NCBI GenBank assembly: GCA_020637215.1 | Contig: JACJWI010000001.1 | Span: 186,001-250,000 of the forward strand | Reading direction: 5' to 3' | DNA: 64,000 bases | Origin: Microthrixaceae bacterium | GTDB lineage: Bacteria; Actinomycetota; Acidimicrobiia; Acidimicrobiales; Microtrichaceae | Shown here: positions 8,474 to 17,100 of the stretch, one piece after another | Layout: every line of letters starts with the position of its first letter | How positions within the stretch are numbered: position 1 is the stretch's first letter | The notes under the pieces: model-generated | What the model saw: only the letters and a program-made list of their open reading frames with translations | The model's database searches: none | Told to the model about the DNA's origin: nothing | Position numbers and translations under genes: made by a program

Positions 8474-9310
8474 TCAGCCGATCCGGGCCGACTGACCGCC
8501 GTCCACGGGCAGGCACACCCCGGTGATGAACGCGGCGTCGTCGCTGGCGAGGAACAGCGCGGCCCGGGCGACGTCCCAGGCGGAACCCTGGTGCCCGAGC
8601 GGGACCATCCCGGCGCGCAGCTCCGCATACTCGTCCCGATCGACACCCATCAGTTCGGCAGCCTGATCGACCCCCATCGGGGTGTCGATCAGACCCGGCA
8701 GGACCGCGTTGGCGCGCATGCCGTGGCGGGCACCTGTCAGGGCGAGGTTCTGGGTGAGGGCGTTCACCCCGGCCTTCGAGATCTTGTAGGCGGTCAGGTT
8801 CGTCGCCGCGGCGATCGACGCCAGGGACGACACGTTGACGATCGCGCTGCGCTCCTGTGCCCGCAACACGGGAACAGCGGCGCGACAGGTGCGCCACATC
8901 GCCCGCAGGTTCACGTCCAGGATGCGGTCGTAGTCGTCGTCGGACAGCCGGTGCGGCGGAGCGTCGCCGGCGCCGATCCCGACGTTGTTGTGCAGGATGT
9001 CGAACCCACCCATTCGATCGACCGCCGCGGCGACCACACGTTCGGGGCCCTCTGCGGACGCGATGTCGGTGACGACGACGACGGGTTCGGGCAGATCGTG
9101 CCCGGCCGCGGCGGCTGCGTCGGCGGCCGCCGTCGCGGTGTCGAGTGCCCGGGCCTCGTCCCGGTCGACCAGCAGCAGTCTGGCCCCGTGGGCCGCGAAC
9201 GTGATCGCCGTGGCCCTCCCGTTGCCGATCCTCGGCCCCGGGGTCTGCCCCGCTCCGACGACGACGGCGGTCCGCCCGGCCAGTCGGTCCCCACCCCCGG
9301 GAGCGCTCAC
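8474..9310 (-). CDS. SDR family oxidoreductase
   Basis: This 278-aa classical short-chain dehydrogenase would be NAD(P)-dependent. The nucleotide-binding loop is GAGQTPGPRIGNGRA, longer than the usual TGxxxGIG. It is followed by NNVG (normally NNAG), a Ser in VNVSSLAS and the catalytic YKISK (Y175, K179). The C-terminus has the family PVDGGQ element. The start is GTG at 9310, which shares GTGA with the stop of the upstream carboxymuconolactone decarboxylase-like gene. The two are therefore translationally coupled and probably act in one catabolic step series. The substrate is unknown. Confidence 0.85.
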   Translation of the reverse strand: MSAPGGGDRLAGRTAVVVGAGQTPGPRIGNGRATAITFAAHGARLLLVDRDEARALDTATAAADAAAAAGHDLPEPVVVVTDIASAEGPERVVAAAVDRMGGFDILHNNVGIGAGDAPPHRLSDDDYDRILDVNLRAMWRTCRAAVPVLRAQERSAIVNVSSLASIAAATNLTAYKISKAGVNALTQNLALTGARHGMRANAVLPGLIDTPMGVDQAAELMGVDRDEYAELRAGMVPLGHQGSAWDVARAALFLASDDAAFITGVCLPVDGGQSARIG

Positions 9311-9873
9311 GGCTCGGTGCTGCCGATCGCCGGCATCGGTCCTTCGGTGAGCACGCCCACCGACCGCAGCATCCCCGCGAGCATCGCGTAGTGGCCGGCG
9401 AGGATCGTCAACTCGATGAGCTGGCTGTCGTCCAGACCGGAGTCGACCAGCTGCGACCACGTTGATCCGGAGATGACGTGGTCGCCCACCACCTCGTCGA
9501 CCGCCGCCAGTACCGCCCGGTCGGCGGCCGACCACGGGTGGTCCTCCGGCGGCCGTGCGCAGGCGACGATCTCCGCTTCGGTGAGTCCGGCGTCCAGGCC
9601 GATAGCCACGTGCTGGCCCCACTCGTAGTCCGAGCCGCAGCGCGCTGCGGTCCGCAGGATCACCACCTCGCGGGTCCGGGCGGGCAGCGAGCTTCCCTGC
9701 AGCAGCCGTCCCCCGAACGGGAGCCAGCTGCGCATGAGCTTCGGGTGAACGGCGAGGGTGCCGAAGATGTTCAGCTCACCCATCGGCCCGAGCGGTTCCA
9801 GGACGGCCAGCTGTTCTCCGGTGGCCTCGCTCCGACGCACCGGATCGATCCGGGGTGGGTCGACTTCGGTCAT
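9307..9873 (-). CDS. carboxymuconolactone decarboxylase (AhpD-like) family protein
   Basis: This 188-aa helical protein has LPARTREVVILRTAARCGSD followed by EWGQH, with C79, E84 and H88 arranged as in the CMD/AhpD family active region. A single Cys is visible rather than the CxxC of peroxidase-type AhpD, which favours the decarboxylase/lactone or gamma-carboxy group over peroxidase reduction. It starts at ATG 9873. TAGCCT lies six bases before the start and there is no clear ribosome site, consistent with a leaderless transcript. It overlaps the SDR gene by four bases. Confidence 0.85.
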   Translation of the reverse strand: MTEVDPPRIDPVRRSEATGEQLAVLEPLGPMGELNIFGTLAVHPKLMRSWLPFGGRLLQGSSLPARTREVVILRTAARCGSDYEWGQHVAIGLDAGLTEAEIVACARPPEDHPWSAADRAVLAAVDEVVGDHVISGSTWSQLVDSGLDDSQLIELTILAGHYAMLAGMLRSVGVLTEGPMPAIGSTEP

Positions 9874-9879
9874 GGTCGG

Positions 9880-9885
9880 AGGCTA
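9880..9885 (-). promoter_or_regulatory. -10-like hexamer for a leaderless transcript
   Basis: On the minus strand TAGCCT is followed by six bases (CCGACC) and then the ATG at 9873. The spacing puts the expected transcription start at or next to the start codon. The same arrangement recurs before several other genes in the window. Confidence 0.45.
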
Positions 9886-10004
9886 CCGGTGCCCCGGGGG
9901 CTCAGGCCCGAGGGTGCGACGCCGCCGCGACCGGACACGTACACTCGGGGCAGACCGCGGGCCCAGGGCCCGGCGGGGAGCGGTCGAGGAGGAGGGAATC
10001 GGTC

Positions 10005-10730
10005 ATGCGGAAGGGCTTCGCGGTCACCTGGGTCGTGCTGGTGTCGTTGGTCGGGGTCGTTGCTGCATGCACCCCTCCTCCGTCGGGTTCGGGCACCCCG
10101 CCCGCAGATGTCCCGTGCTCGGACTCCGATCACGTCGTGCGGGTGCACGGCGACTCGCTCGCGTTCCACATCGCCCGGGCGATCGATGCGCCCGGGCGAA
10201 CGGTGATGGACCGGACGACCGCTCGGGCATCGCTGAGCTTCGACCTCCCGGAGAACGCCGAGCTGGGCCTGCCGGCCGTGTCGTCGATCGTGGGGACCGT
10301 CCGCGACTGGGTGGACCGGTGCGGAGTGCCGGAGGTCCTCGTGATCCAGGGCGGGATCAACGACCTTGCGAGCAGCGTGCCGGTGACCGACATCGAAGCG
10401 GCGGTCTCCGGTCTCAGTGACTGGCTCGAGGCGCGTGACGTGACCACCGTGTGGATGACGATCCACCCCCTTCCGACCGCGGGCACCTACATGTGGGTCC
10501 AACCTGCGCGACAGGCGTACAACGAATGGTTGAAGGCCGGGAACGTTCACGGGATCGTCGCCGACTGCGTGCCCTACCTCGAGGACCCGGCCCACCCCGA
10601 CACGATGGCGCCGGCGTACTGGTGGCAGGTCGACATCTGGGGGACCATCGAGGGCGTCCACCCGAACCAGGCCGGCTACGACCAGCTCGGCCGGTGCATC
10701 TCTGACGCCCTGCCGCCCACCGTCGGCTGA
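10005..10730 (+). CDS. SGNH/GDSL-type hydrolase, lipoprotein
   Basis: The 241-aa product begins with a lipoprotein signal: a basic MRK, a hydrophobic core, and lipobox VVAAC with C22 as the expected lipidated residue. The SGNH blocks follow: HGDS (Ser 51), GGIND (Asn 119) and GVHPN (His 219). The block V residue three before the His is Glu 216 rather than the usual Asp, a conservative change. The expected role is an outer-face esterase or acyl-hydrolase. The ATG at 10005 follows GAGGAGGAGGGA. Neighbours give no pathway. Confidence 0.82.
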   Translation: MRKGFAVTWVVLVSLVGVVAACTPPPSGSGTPPADVPCSDSDHVVRVHGDSLAFHIARAIDAPGRTVMDRTTARASLSFDLPENAELGLPAVSSIVGTVRDWVDRCGVPEVLVIQGGINDLASSVPVTDIEAAVSGLSDWLEARDVTTVWMTIHPLPTAGTYMWVQPARQAYNEWLKAGNVHGIVADCVPYLEDPAHPDTMAPAYWWQVDIWGTIEGVHPNQAGYDQLGRCISDALPPTVG

Positions 10731-10741
10731 TCACCCGATCA

Positions 10742-11899
10742 TCAGGCGGCGCCCTCCGCAGCCCGGTCCTGGGCGACCGCGTCCATCTCGAGGTACTCCT
10801 CGCCGGTGTCGACCCAGTCCTCGAACTGCGTGACGCCGAGCACGTCGAACCGCTTGCGCAGCCATCCGTCGTTGGCATCGAGCAACCCGAGCTTCTTGCA
10901 GTTCGGCACGATCTTGGAGAACAGGAGCTGCTGGAACGGGTCCTCGTTCTTGACCTCGGCGGGCACGTCGAAGAGCTTCAACGCCTTGCGGACGTCGATG
11001 CCCATGCGCTCCCACACCTCCTGCTGGAGGAAGCGGTCACGCATCCGCACCGCCGCTTCGAACGCGAACTCCTGGCGTTCGAGGAGCTCGGCGTCGGTGA
11101 GCCCGGCGTAGAACTCCTGCAGCGACAGCACTCCGAACGCGACGTGTCGGGCCTCGTCGCTCATCACGTAGCGGAGCAGCCGCTTGAGGAGCGGGTCGGG
11201 CGTGGTCTGCAGGGCCATGCCGAACGCGGCCAGAGCCAATCCCTCGACCATGATCTGCATGCCGAGGTAGGTCATGTCCCAGCGGCTGTCGTCGATGATG
11301 TCGTCGAGAAGCAGCTTCAGGTGGGTGTTGATCGGGTAGTGGCCGTCGAGCTTGGTGTCGAGGTACTGGGCGAACACCTCGACGTGCCGCGCCTCGTCCA
11401 TGACCTGGGTCGCGGCGTAGTACTTGGCGTCGATCCACGGAACCGTCTCGACGATCTTGGCGGTGCACAGCAGGGCGCCCTGTTCGCCGTGCATGAACTG
11501 GCTGAGGGACCAGTTCTGCACCTCGTGGGCGAGCTCGACCCACTCGGTACGGGTCCACTTCTCGAACGGGGTGCCGGTGAAGTCGACGCCGCGCGCCTCG
11601 AACTCCATCTGCTGCATGTCGGCCATCATCTCGGCGAACTGCTGCTGGTCGACGTCGATCGACCAGTCGAGGTCGGTCTGGCCGTTCCACTGCGAGCCCT
11701 TGGCCTTCTCGTAGAGCTTGTCGAGCGCGGGTCGGGCGCCCTTCTCGTAGTCCCACGTGAAGATCACGTCCGCGTTGTCGCGCACGGCGTGGATCACCTC
11801 GTCCACGTCGGTGTTGGCCGTGGTGAGGATCGCCTCGAGGTCATCGACGGCGGGGCGACCGAGGATCTCCTCGTCGCGGGACGGCAGCTGCGCGGACAT
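10742..11899 (-). CDS. diiron ferritin-like domain protein
   Basis: This 385-aa alpha-helical protein carries two copies of DEARHV (E169/H172 and E249/H252), with further Glu residues at about 139 and 220. This is the carboxylate/histidine ligand pattern of a four-helix-bundle diiron centre. Such proteins include oxygenases, desaturases and N-oxygenases. The 385-residue length and duplicated ExxH motif fit a catalytic diiron protein better than an iron store. The start is placed at ATG 11899, where MSAQLP begins. It stands alone on the minus strand, converging on the SGNH gene, so its substrate cannot be inferred. Confidence 0.75.
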   Translation of the reverse strand: MSAQLPSRDEEILGRPAVDDLEAILTTANTDVDEVIHAVRDNADVIFTWDYEKGARPALDKLYEKAKGSQWNGQTDLDWSIDVDQQQFAEMMADMQQMEFEARGVDFTGTPFEKWTRTEWVELAHEVQNWSLSQFMHGEQGALLCTAKIVETVPWIDAKYYAATQVMDEARHVEVFAQYLDTKLDGHYPINTHLKLLLDDIIDDSRWDMTYLGMQIMVEGLALAAFGMALQTTPDPLLKRLLRYVMSDEARHVAFGVLSLQEFYAGLTDAELLERQEFAFEAAVRMRDRFLQQEVWERMGIDVRKALKLFDVPAEVKNEDPFQQLLFSKIVPNCKKLGLLDANDGWLRKRFDVLGVTQFEDWVDTGEEYLEMDAVAQDRAAEGAA

Positions 11900-12032
11900 G
11901 ACGGACCCCCGTTCGGCGCGACACTGCCGCCGGTGGGTCCGGTGCTGGCGCGCCTCACCGACAGCCTGCCACACGCGATCGGTATCGGGTGGTCCCCTGT
12001 CGGCCCACCGTCGGTGGTCCGACTCACCCGGC

Positions 12033-12072
12033 GGGGACCGGCAGCGGCTGGATCCGCCGGCCGCCGGTCCCC
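12033..12072 (-). terminator. stem-loop downstream of the 67-aa lipoprotein gene
   Basis: GGGGACCGGC (12033-12042) pairs perfectly with GCCGGTCCCC (12063-12072). The 20-base loop can itself fold through GCGG/CCGC. It lies just past the stop at 12095 in the 195-bp gap before the diiron gene. No T-run is visible. The rest of the gap holds no feature I can support. Confidence 0.5.
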
Positions 12073-12094
12073 GTTCAGATGGTCCCCGGCAGCC

Positions 12095-12298
12095 TCAGGA
12101 GATGATCCCCAGCAGCTTGAGGATCGACAGGATGGTCGAGACGTCTCCCAGGGTGCAGCCGCTCGAGAACACCGCGGCACCGGCCACGATGCTCCCCAGC
12201 GCCACGTTGCGGCGCCGGGCCCGGAGTCGGCGAGCGCGACCGGTGACGATGGTCGTGTTCTCGGCGGGTGCGGCTTCGACGGTGTTCGGCACGGTCAT
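12095..12298 (-). CDS. 67-aa putative lipoprotein
   Basis: ATG 12298 is preceded by GGGAGA at a normal distance. The peptide has an Arg-rich segment (GRARRLRARRR), a hydrophobic core and FSSGC, which looks like a lipobox. Only about 19 hydrophobic residues follow (TLGDVSTILSILKLLGIIS). If processed, the mature product would be a tiny lipopeptide with an amphipathic tail. I do not recognise a family. A short membrane peptide without processing is the alternative. Confidence 0.55.
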   Translation of the reverse strand: MTVPNTVEAAPAENTTIVTGRARRLRARRRNVALGSIVAGAAVFSSGCTLGDVSTILSILKLLGIIS

Positions 12299-12459
12299 GG
12301 CACATCTCCCTGATCGGCGCTCGGCCCCCACGACCGAACGATGTTCAGGACGCTACATGAACGCTCGTTCACGGGGAACCCCCGGTGTCGGAGACCACGA
12401 GGCGCTCGACGTGACGGGGAGACACGCGCCGACGCCCACCACGCCGTCTCGGTCGGTCG

Positions 12460-12465
12460 TAGGCT
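12460..12465 (+). promoter_or_regulatory. -10-like hexamer before the AidB-like gene
   Basis: TAGGCT is followed by CCACCC and then the ATG at 12472. There is no purine-rich ribosome site, so a leaderless transcript is likely. Confidence 0.45.
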
Positions 12466-12471
12466 CCACCC

Positions 12472-14169
12472 ATGGACGGCGACCGCCAGACGCCCGGCTG
12501 GTTCGACACCCATGAGGTCACCAACCAGCCCCCACCCCTCGAGGCCTACGACGTGTTCAGCTCGGACCGTGCGTTGGTCGAGGCCGTCGAACGGCACGGG
12601 GCCGCAGACAACGTCGGCGATCTCGCCGCGATCGGACGGCGCGCCGGCGATCCCGAGTGGATCGAGCGGGGTCGTCAGGCCAACTCGGTCACGCCGATCC
12701 TGCGGACCCACGACCGCTACGGGCGCCGCCTCGACGTCGTCGACTACCACCCCGCCTATCACGACCTGATGGGGGCTGCGATCGACGCCGGACTGCACGC
12801 CGCGCCGTGGGTCGACACCCGCCCCGCCCCGCACGTCACCAGGGCCGCCGGGGTCATCACCTGGTACCAGGTCGACGCGGGCCACACGTGCCCGATCTCC
12901 ATGACCTACTCCTCGGTGCCCGCTCTCGGTCACGAGCCGGAGCTCGCTTCCGACCTCGTCCCCCGGCTGACCGCCCGGGACTACGACGGCTCCAACCGGC
13001 CGATCGAGCAGAAGGCCGGCATCACCGCCGGCATGGCCATGACCGAGAAGCAGGGGGGCTCCGACGTCCGAGCCAACTCCACCGTCGCCCGAGCGAACCC
13101 GGCGCCGATCGGGGTGGCCGGCCGCGAGTTCCTGATCACCGGCCACAAGTGGTTCTGCTCTGCGCCCATGTCGGACGGCTTCCTGACCCTCGCGGTCGCC
13201 CCGGGCGGGCTCAGCTGCTTCTGGATGCCGCGGTGGAGGCCGGACGGCACCCGCAACGCCGTGCGCATCCAGCGACTCAAGGACAAGCTCGGCGACCGCT
13301 CGAACGCCTCGAGCGAGATCGAGATGCTCGACGCGTGGTCGGTCATGGTCGGCGAGGAGGGCCGTGGTGTCCGGACGATCATCGAGATGGTCAACCACAC
13401 CCGACTCGACTGCACCCTCGGATCCGCCGCCATCATGCGTCAGGGAACCGCTCAGGCCATCTGGCACGCGTCGCACCGTCAGGCGTTCGGCCGCACCCTC
13501 GTCGAGCAGCCGCTGATGTCGAACGTACTGGCCGACCTCGCCGTCGAATCCGAAGCCGCGACCGTCGCAGCCATGCGGGCCGCGGCCACCTTCGACGCCG
13601 CCGACGACCCAGCCGAAGCGCTGCTGGCTCGCCTGGTCCTCCCGATCGTCAAGTACTGGACGTGCAAGCGGGCCACCACCCACGCGGCCGAGGCGATGGA
13701 GTGCCTCGGAGGGGTCGGTTACGTCGAGGAGACCGACCTGCCCCGCCTGTTCCGCCAGAGCCCGGTCAACGGCATCTGGGAGGGGTCCGGCAACGTGATG
13801 TGCCTCGACGTCCTGCGGGCGATGATGACCTCACCCGAGTCGATCGAGGCCTACTGGGCCGAGGTCGATCTCGGATCCGGCTCCGACCGACGTCTGGACG
13901 ATGCGGCGGAGCGTCTTCGCAAGGAGCTCGCGGACTTCGACGACATCGAGGTCCGGGCCCGGCGGATCGTCGAGGCTCTGGCCCTTCTGCTGCAGGGCTC
14001 GCTGCTCGTCCGCCATTCTCCGAGCGCGGTCGCCGATGCCTTCGTCGCGTCGCGCCTCGACCCGGACCGATCGGCACGCTCGGCGTTCGGCACCCTGCCC
14101 GCCGGGACCGACCTCGACGCGATCATCGAACGCCATCGACCGTCGGTCACGGTGACGGCGGCGCCCTAG
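12472..14169 (+). CDS. AidB-like acyl-CoA dehydrogenase family protein
   Basis: This 565-aa FAD enzyme has the N-terminal THEVTNQPPPL segment typical of AidB (alkylation-response) proteins, and the flavin-binding stretch MTEKQGGSDVRANSTVA. The C-terminal helical domain contains ECLGGVGYVEETDLPRLFR and GIWEGSGNVMCLDVLR. Length matches AidB (about 540 residues) rather than the roughly 380 of ordinary acyl-CoA dehydrogenases. In E. coli AidB binds DNA and is induced by alkylating agents; whether this homologue does so is not shown by sequence. The downstream CydDC gene starts ten bases later, so they may share a transcript. Confidence 0.88.
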   Translation: MDGDRQTPGWFDTHEVTNQPPPLEAYDVFSSDRALVEAVERHGAADNVGDLAAIGRRAGDPEWIERGRQANSVTPILRTHDRYGRRLDVVDYHPAYHDLMGAAIDAGLHAAPWVDTRPAPHVTRAAGVITWYQVDAGHTCPISMTYSSVPALGHEPELASDLVPRLTARDYDGSNRPIEQKAGITAGMAMTEKQGGSDVRANSTVARANPAPIGVAGREFLITGHKWFCSAPMSDGFLTLAVAPGGLSCFWMPRWRPDGTRNAVRIQRLKDKLGDRSNASSEIEMLDAWSVMVGEEGRGVRTIIEMVNHTRLDCTLGSAAIMRQGTAQAIWHASHRQAFGRTLVEQPLMSNVLADLAVESEAATVAAMRAAATFDAADDPAEALLARLVLPIVKYWTCKRATTHAAEAMECLGGVGYVEETDLPRLFRQSPVNGIWEGSGNVMCLDVLRAMMTSPESIEAYWAEVDLGSGSDRRLDDAAERLRKELADFDDIEVRARRIVEALALLLQGSLLVRHSPSAVADAFVASRLDPDRSARSAFGTLPAGTDLDAIIERHRPSVTVTAAP

Positions 14170-14172
14170 CAT
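14167..14172 (+). promoter_or_regulatory. -10-like hexamer before cydDC, overlapping the upstream stop
   Basis: TAGCAT begins with the TAG stop of the AidB-like gene and is followed by CGCCGG and the GTG start at 14179. The hexamer could drive a leaderless cydDC transcript independent of the gene before it. Confidence 0.4.
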
Positions 14173-14178
14173 CGCCGG

Positions 14179-17100
14179 GTGCTCGAACCGGTCCGGCCCG
14201 TCGTCGATGGCGAGGACCCGCTCGATCCCGGAACGCACCGGCCGAGGCGGGGGCCGATCGATCCACACCTGCTGAGGCTCGCTCCGTCGCTCCGTCGCCA
14301 TCTGGCCATCTGCGGTGCCCTCGCCGTGGTGACCGCCGTCGCGGTGCTCGCACAGGCCGAGATCATCGGGCGGCACCTTCCTGCACTGATCGACGGCGAT
14401 CGTGCCGGCGCTCCGACGCTGGCGGCCGCGCTGGTCGGAATCGGCCTCATCCGCTTCCTGCTGCGGTGGGCGACCGAGCTCTCCTCCTCGCGGGCCGCCG
14501 CGGGCGCCCGAGCCACGATCACCGACCGGGTGATCAGCCACGCGCTGGCGATCGACGAACCGGGGGCTGGCGTCGCGACCCCGTCGCGGGTGACGACGCT
14601 GGTGACCGACGGGACCGATGCGCTCGAACCGTGGATCCGGGAGTACGTGCCGGCGCTGTGCATCGCCGGGGTCCTCCCCTTGGCGGCCGGAGCACGGATC
14701 CTCGCCGCTGACGTCCCGTCCGGGTTGATCCTGCTGGTGACGATCCCGCTCATCCCCGTCTTCATGGTCCTGATCGGCAAGCTGGCGGAGGATCGAGCGG
14801 ACCGGCAATGGGCGACCCTCCAGCGCCTGGCGGCGCACTTCCACGACGTGCTCGTCGGGCTTCCGACGTTGCGGCTCTTCGGTCGCGTCGGACCGCAGGT
14901 GCAGCGGGTGCGAGAGGTCGCCGAGCAGTACCGGGTGGCGGTGATGCGCACCCTTCGGGTCGCCTTCCTCTCAGCTGCGGCGATGGAGCTCCTGGCGATG
15001 CTGTCGGTCGCACTGGTCGCGGTCACCATCGGGTACCGCCTCAGCGTGGGCACCGTGTCGTTGCAGGCCGCTCTCGTCGTGCTGCTGCTCGCTCCGGAGT
15101 GCTCGTTGCCCATCCGACGCGTCGGCTCGGCGTTCCACGCCGCACAGGCGGGCACCGACGCCGCCGACGAGCTCCGGGACCTTCTCGCGACCACGACAAC
15201 TCCCGACGGTCCGGTCGACACGTTGGCGGAGCCCGCACCCGCCACCCCGGTGCTTCGGATCTCGGGGGCGATCGTGGCCGATCCCCAGCGCGGCGTGCGC
15301 GTCGGACCGGTCGACCTCGAGGTCCACGCCGGATCGCTGATCGCGCTCGTCGGTGCGAGCGGGGCCGGGAAGTCGACGCTGCTCGACGCAGTCCGCGGCC
15401 GGGTCCCGGTCCATCGGGGCCGCGTCGAGGTGGCGGGGATCGACGTGGCGCAGCTCTCGAGGACGACACGGACCGACGCGATCGTGTGGATCCCCCAGCT
15501 CCCCGACCCGGTCGGCGCCGACGTCCGCGCCGCCGTGGTTGCAGGATCCGACCCGGCCGACGCCGAGGCGATCGATCGGGTGCTGGATGCGGTCGACCTC
15601 GTGGGGCTCGCCGACCGCGACCCGACCGAGCTCTCCGGGGGAGAGCGTCAGAGGCTGGCGGTCGCCCGCGGCGTGCTCCGCTCCGCAGCCTCGCCGGAGG
15701 TTCGCCTCGTGCTCGCGGACGAGCCGACCTCTCAGCTGGACGGCAACCGTCGCGCCCTCGTGATCGACGCTCTGCGTCGGATGGCGTCCGAGGGGCTCGC
15801 CGTGGTCGTCGCCACCCACGACCCGGTCCTGATCGAGGCAGCCGATCACGTCGCTCGCCTGGGCGAGGAGCTCCCGCCGCCCGCGGCAACCGGACGGGTG
15901 GCGGCTCCCGTCGCACCCGACGTCGCGGAGCCCACCACACCCCAGGGGGATCCGACGCGGAGCCGATCCTCTCGACCGTCGCCTCCGAACGGTCAGGTCG
16001 TCGATCAGGTCGTTGATCACCACGCCGGACACAACGCCGAGCTGACCCGTCCGGAGGACGATCTCATCTGGTTCCGTCGGATGTCCCGACCGGTGCGGTG
16101 GCGGCTCCGCAGCGGTCGTGCCCTGGCCGTGTCGACCGACCTGTGCGGCATCGCACTGGCCGCCACCGCGGCATGGATGCTCGCGAAGGCGTCGATGGGG
16201 ACCGCGTTCGCCGAGCTGGCGGTCGCCGCGGTCCTCATCCGGGTCTTCGCCATCGGCAAGGGCCTCCTGCGCTACTCGGAGCGACTGGTCTCCCACGACG
16301 CCACCTTCCGGATGCTCGCCGACGTCAGGGGCGCGGTCGTGGCCCGGCTGGGGCGGATCGCGCCCGCCGGCGTCCCGGGCATGGAGCGGGGCGACGTGAT
16401 GGCGCGCGTCGTCGATGACGTCGACCGCCTGGCCGACCAGGAGCTCAGGGTCACGGGGCCGATGACGTCGGGGGTGATCGTGGGGATGGTCGCCGTCGCC
16501 GCCGCGGCCGTGGTCGCGCCGGGCTTCGGCGTGGTGTACGCCGCGGCGGTGGTGTTGCTCGCGATCGTGCTTCCCGCCGCGACCCGGAGGAGCACCGCCG
16601 GAGCGGTGCGCGACCAGTTGGCGCAACGAACCCGACTGGCAGGGGCGGCACTCGAACTGGTCGAGCACAGCGACGAGCTGACGGCGACGGGTGCGTCCGA
16701 CCTGTGGAGCGCCCGCATCGGCGACGCGGTGCAATCCCTCGGAGCGGCGGAGCGGCGTCGCGGTCGGCGGATCGGTGTGCTCGGCGGGCTGGCGGCTCTC
16801 GCCGCTCCATCTGTGGCGGCAGCGGTCGTCCTCGTCGATGGGACCGCGAACGGGACCGTCGACGGTGCTCTGCTCGCTGCGGTGGTCCTGGCTCCCTTCG
16901 CCCTGGTCGAGGTGCTGGTTCCGCTGCTCCACGCGGGTGAGCAGCAGCCCTCGATCGAGGTTGCTGCCACACGGCTGCGAGCGGTGCTCGACGCTCCCGA
17001 TCCGGTCGTCGACCCGGAGGACCCCTTGGCGGTTCCGGCCCACCCGTCGGTGGTGCTCGACGCCGTGTCGCTCCGCTGGCCGAACACCACCGACCCCGTA

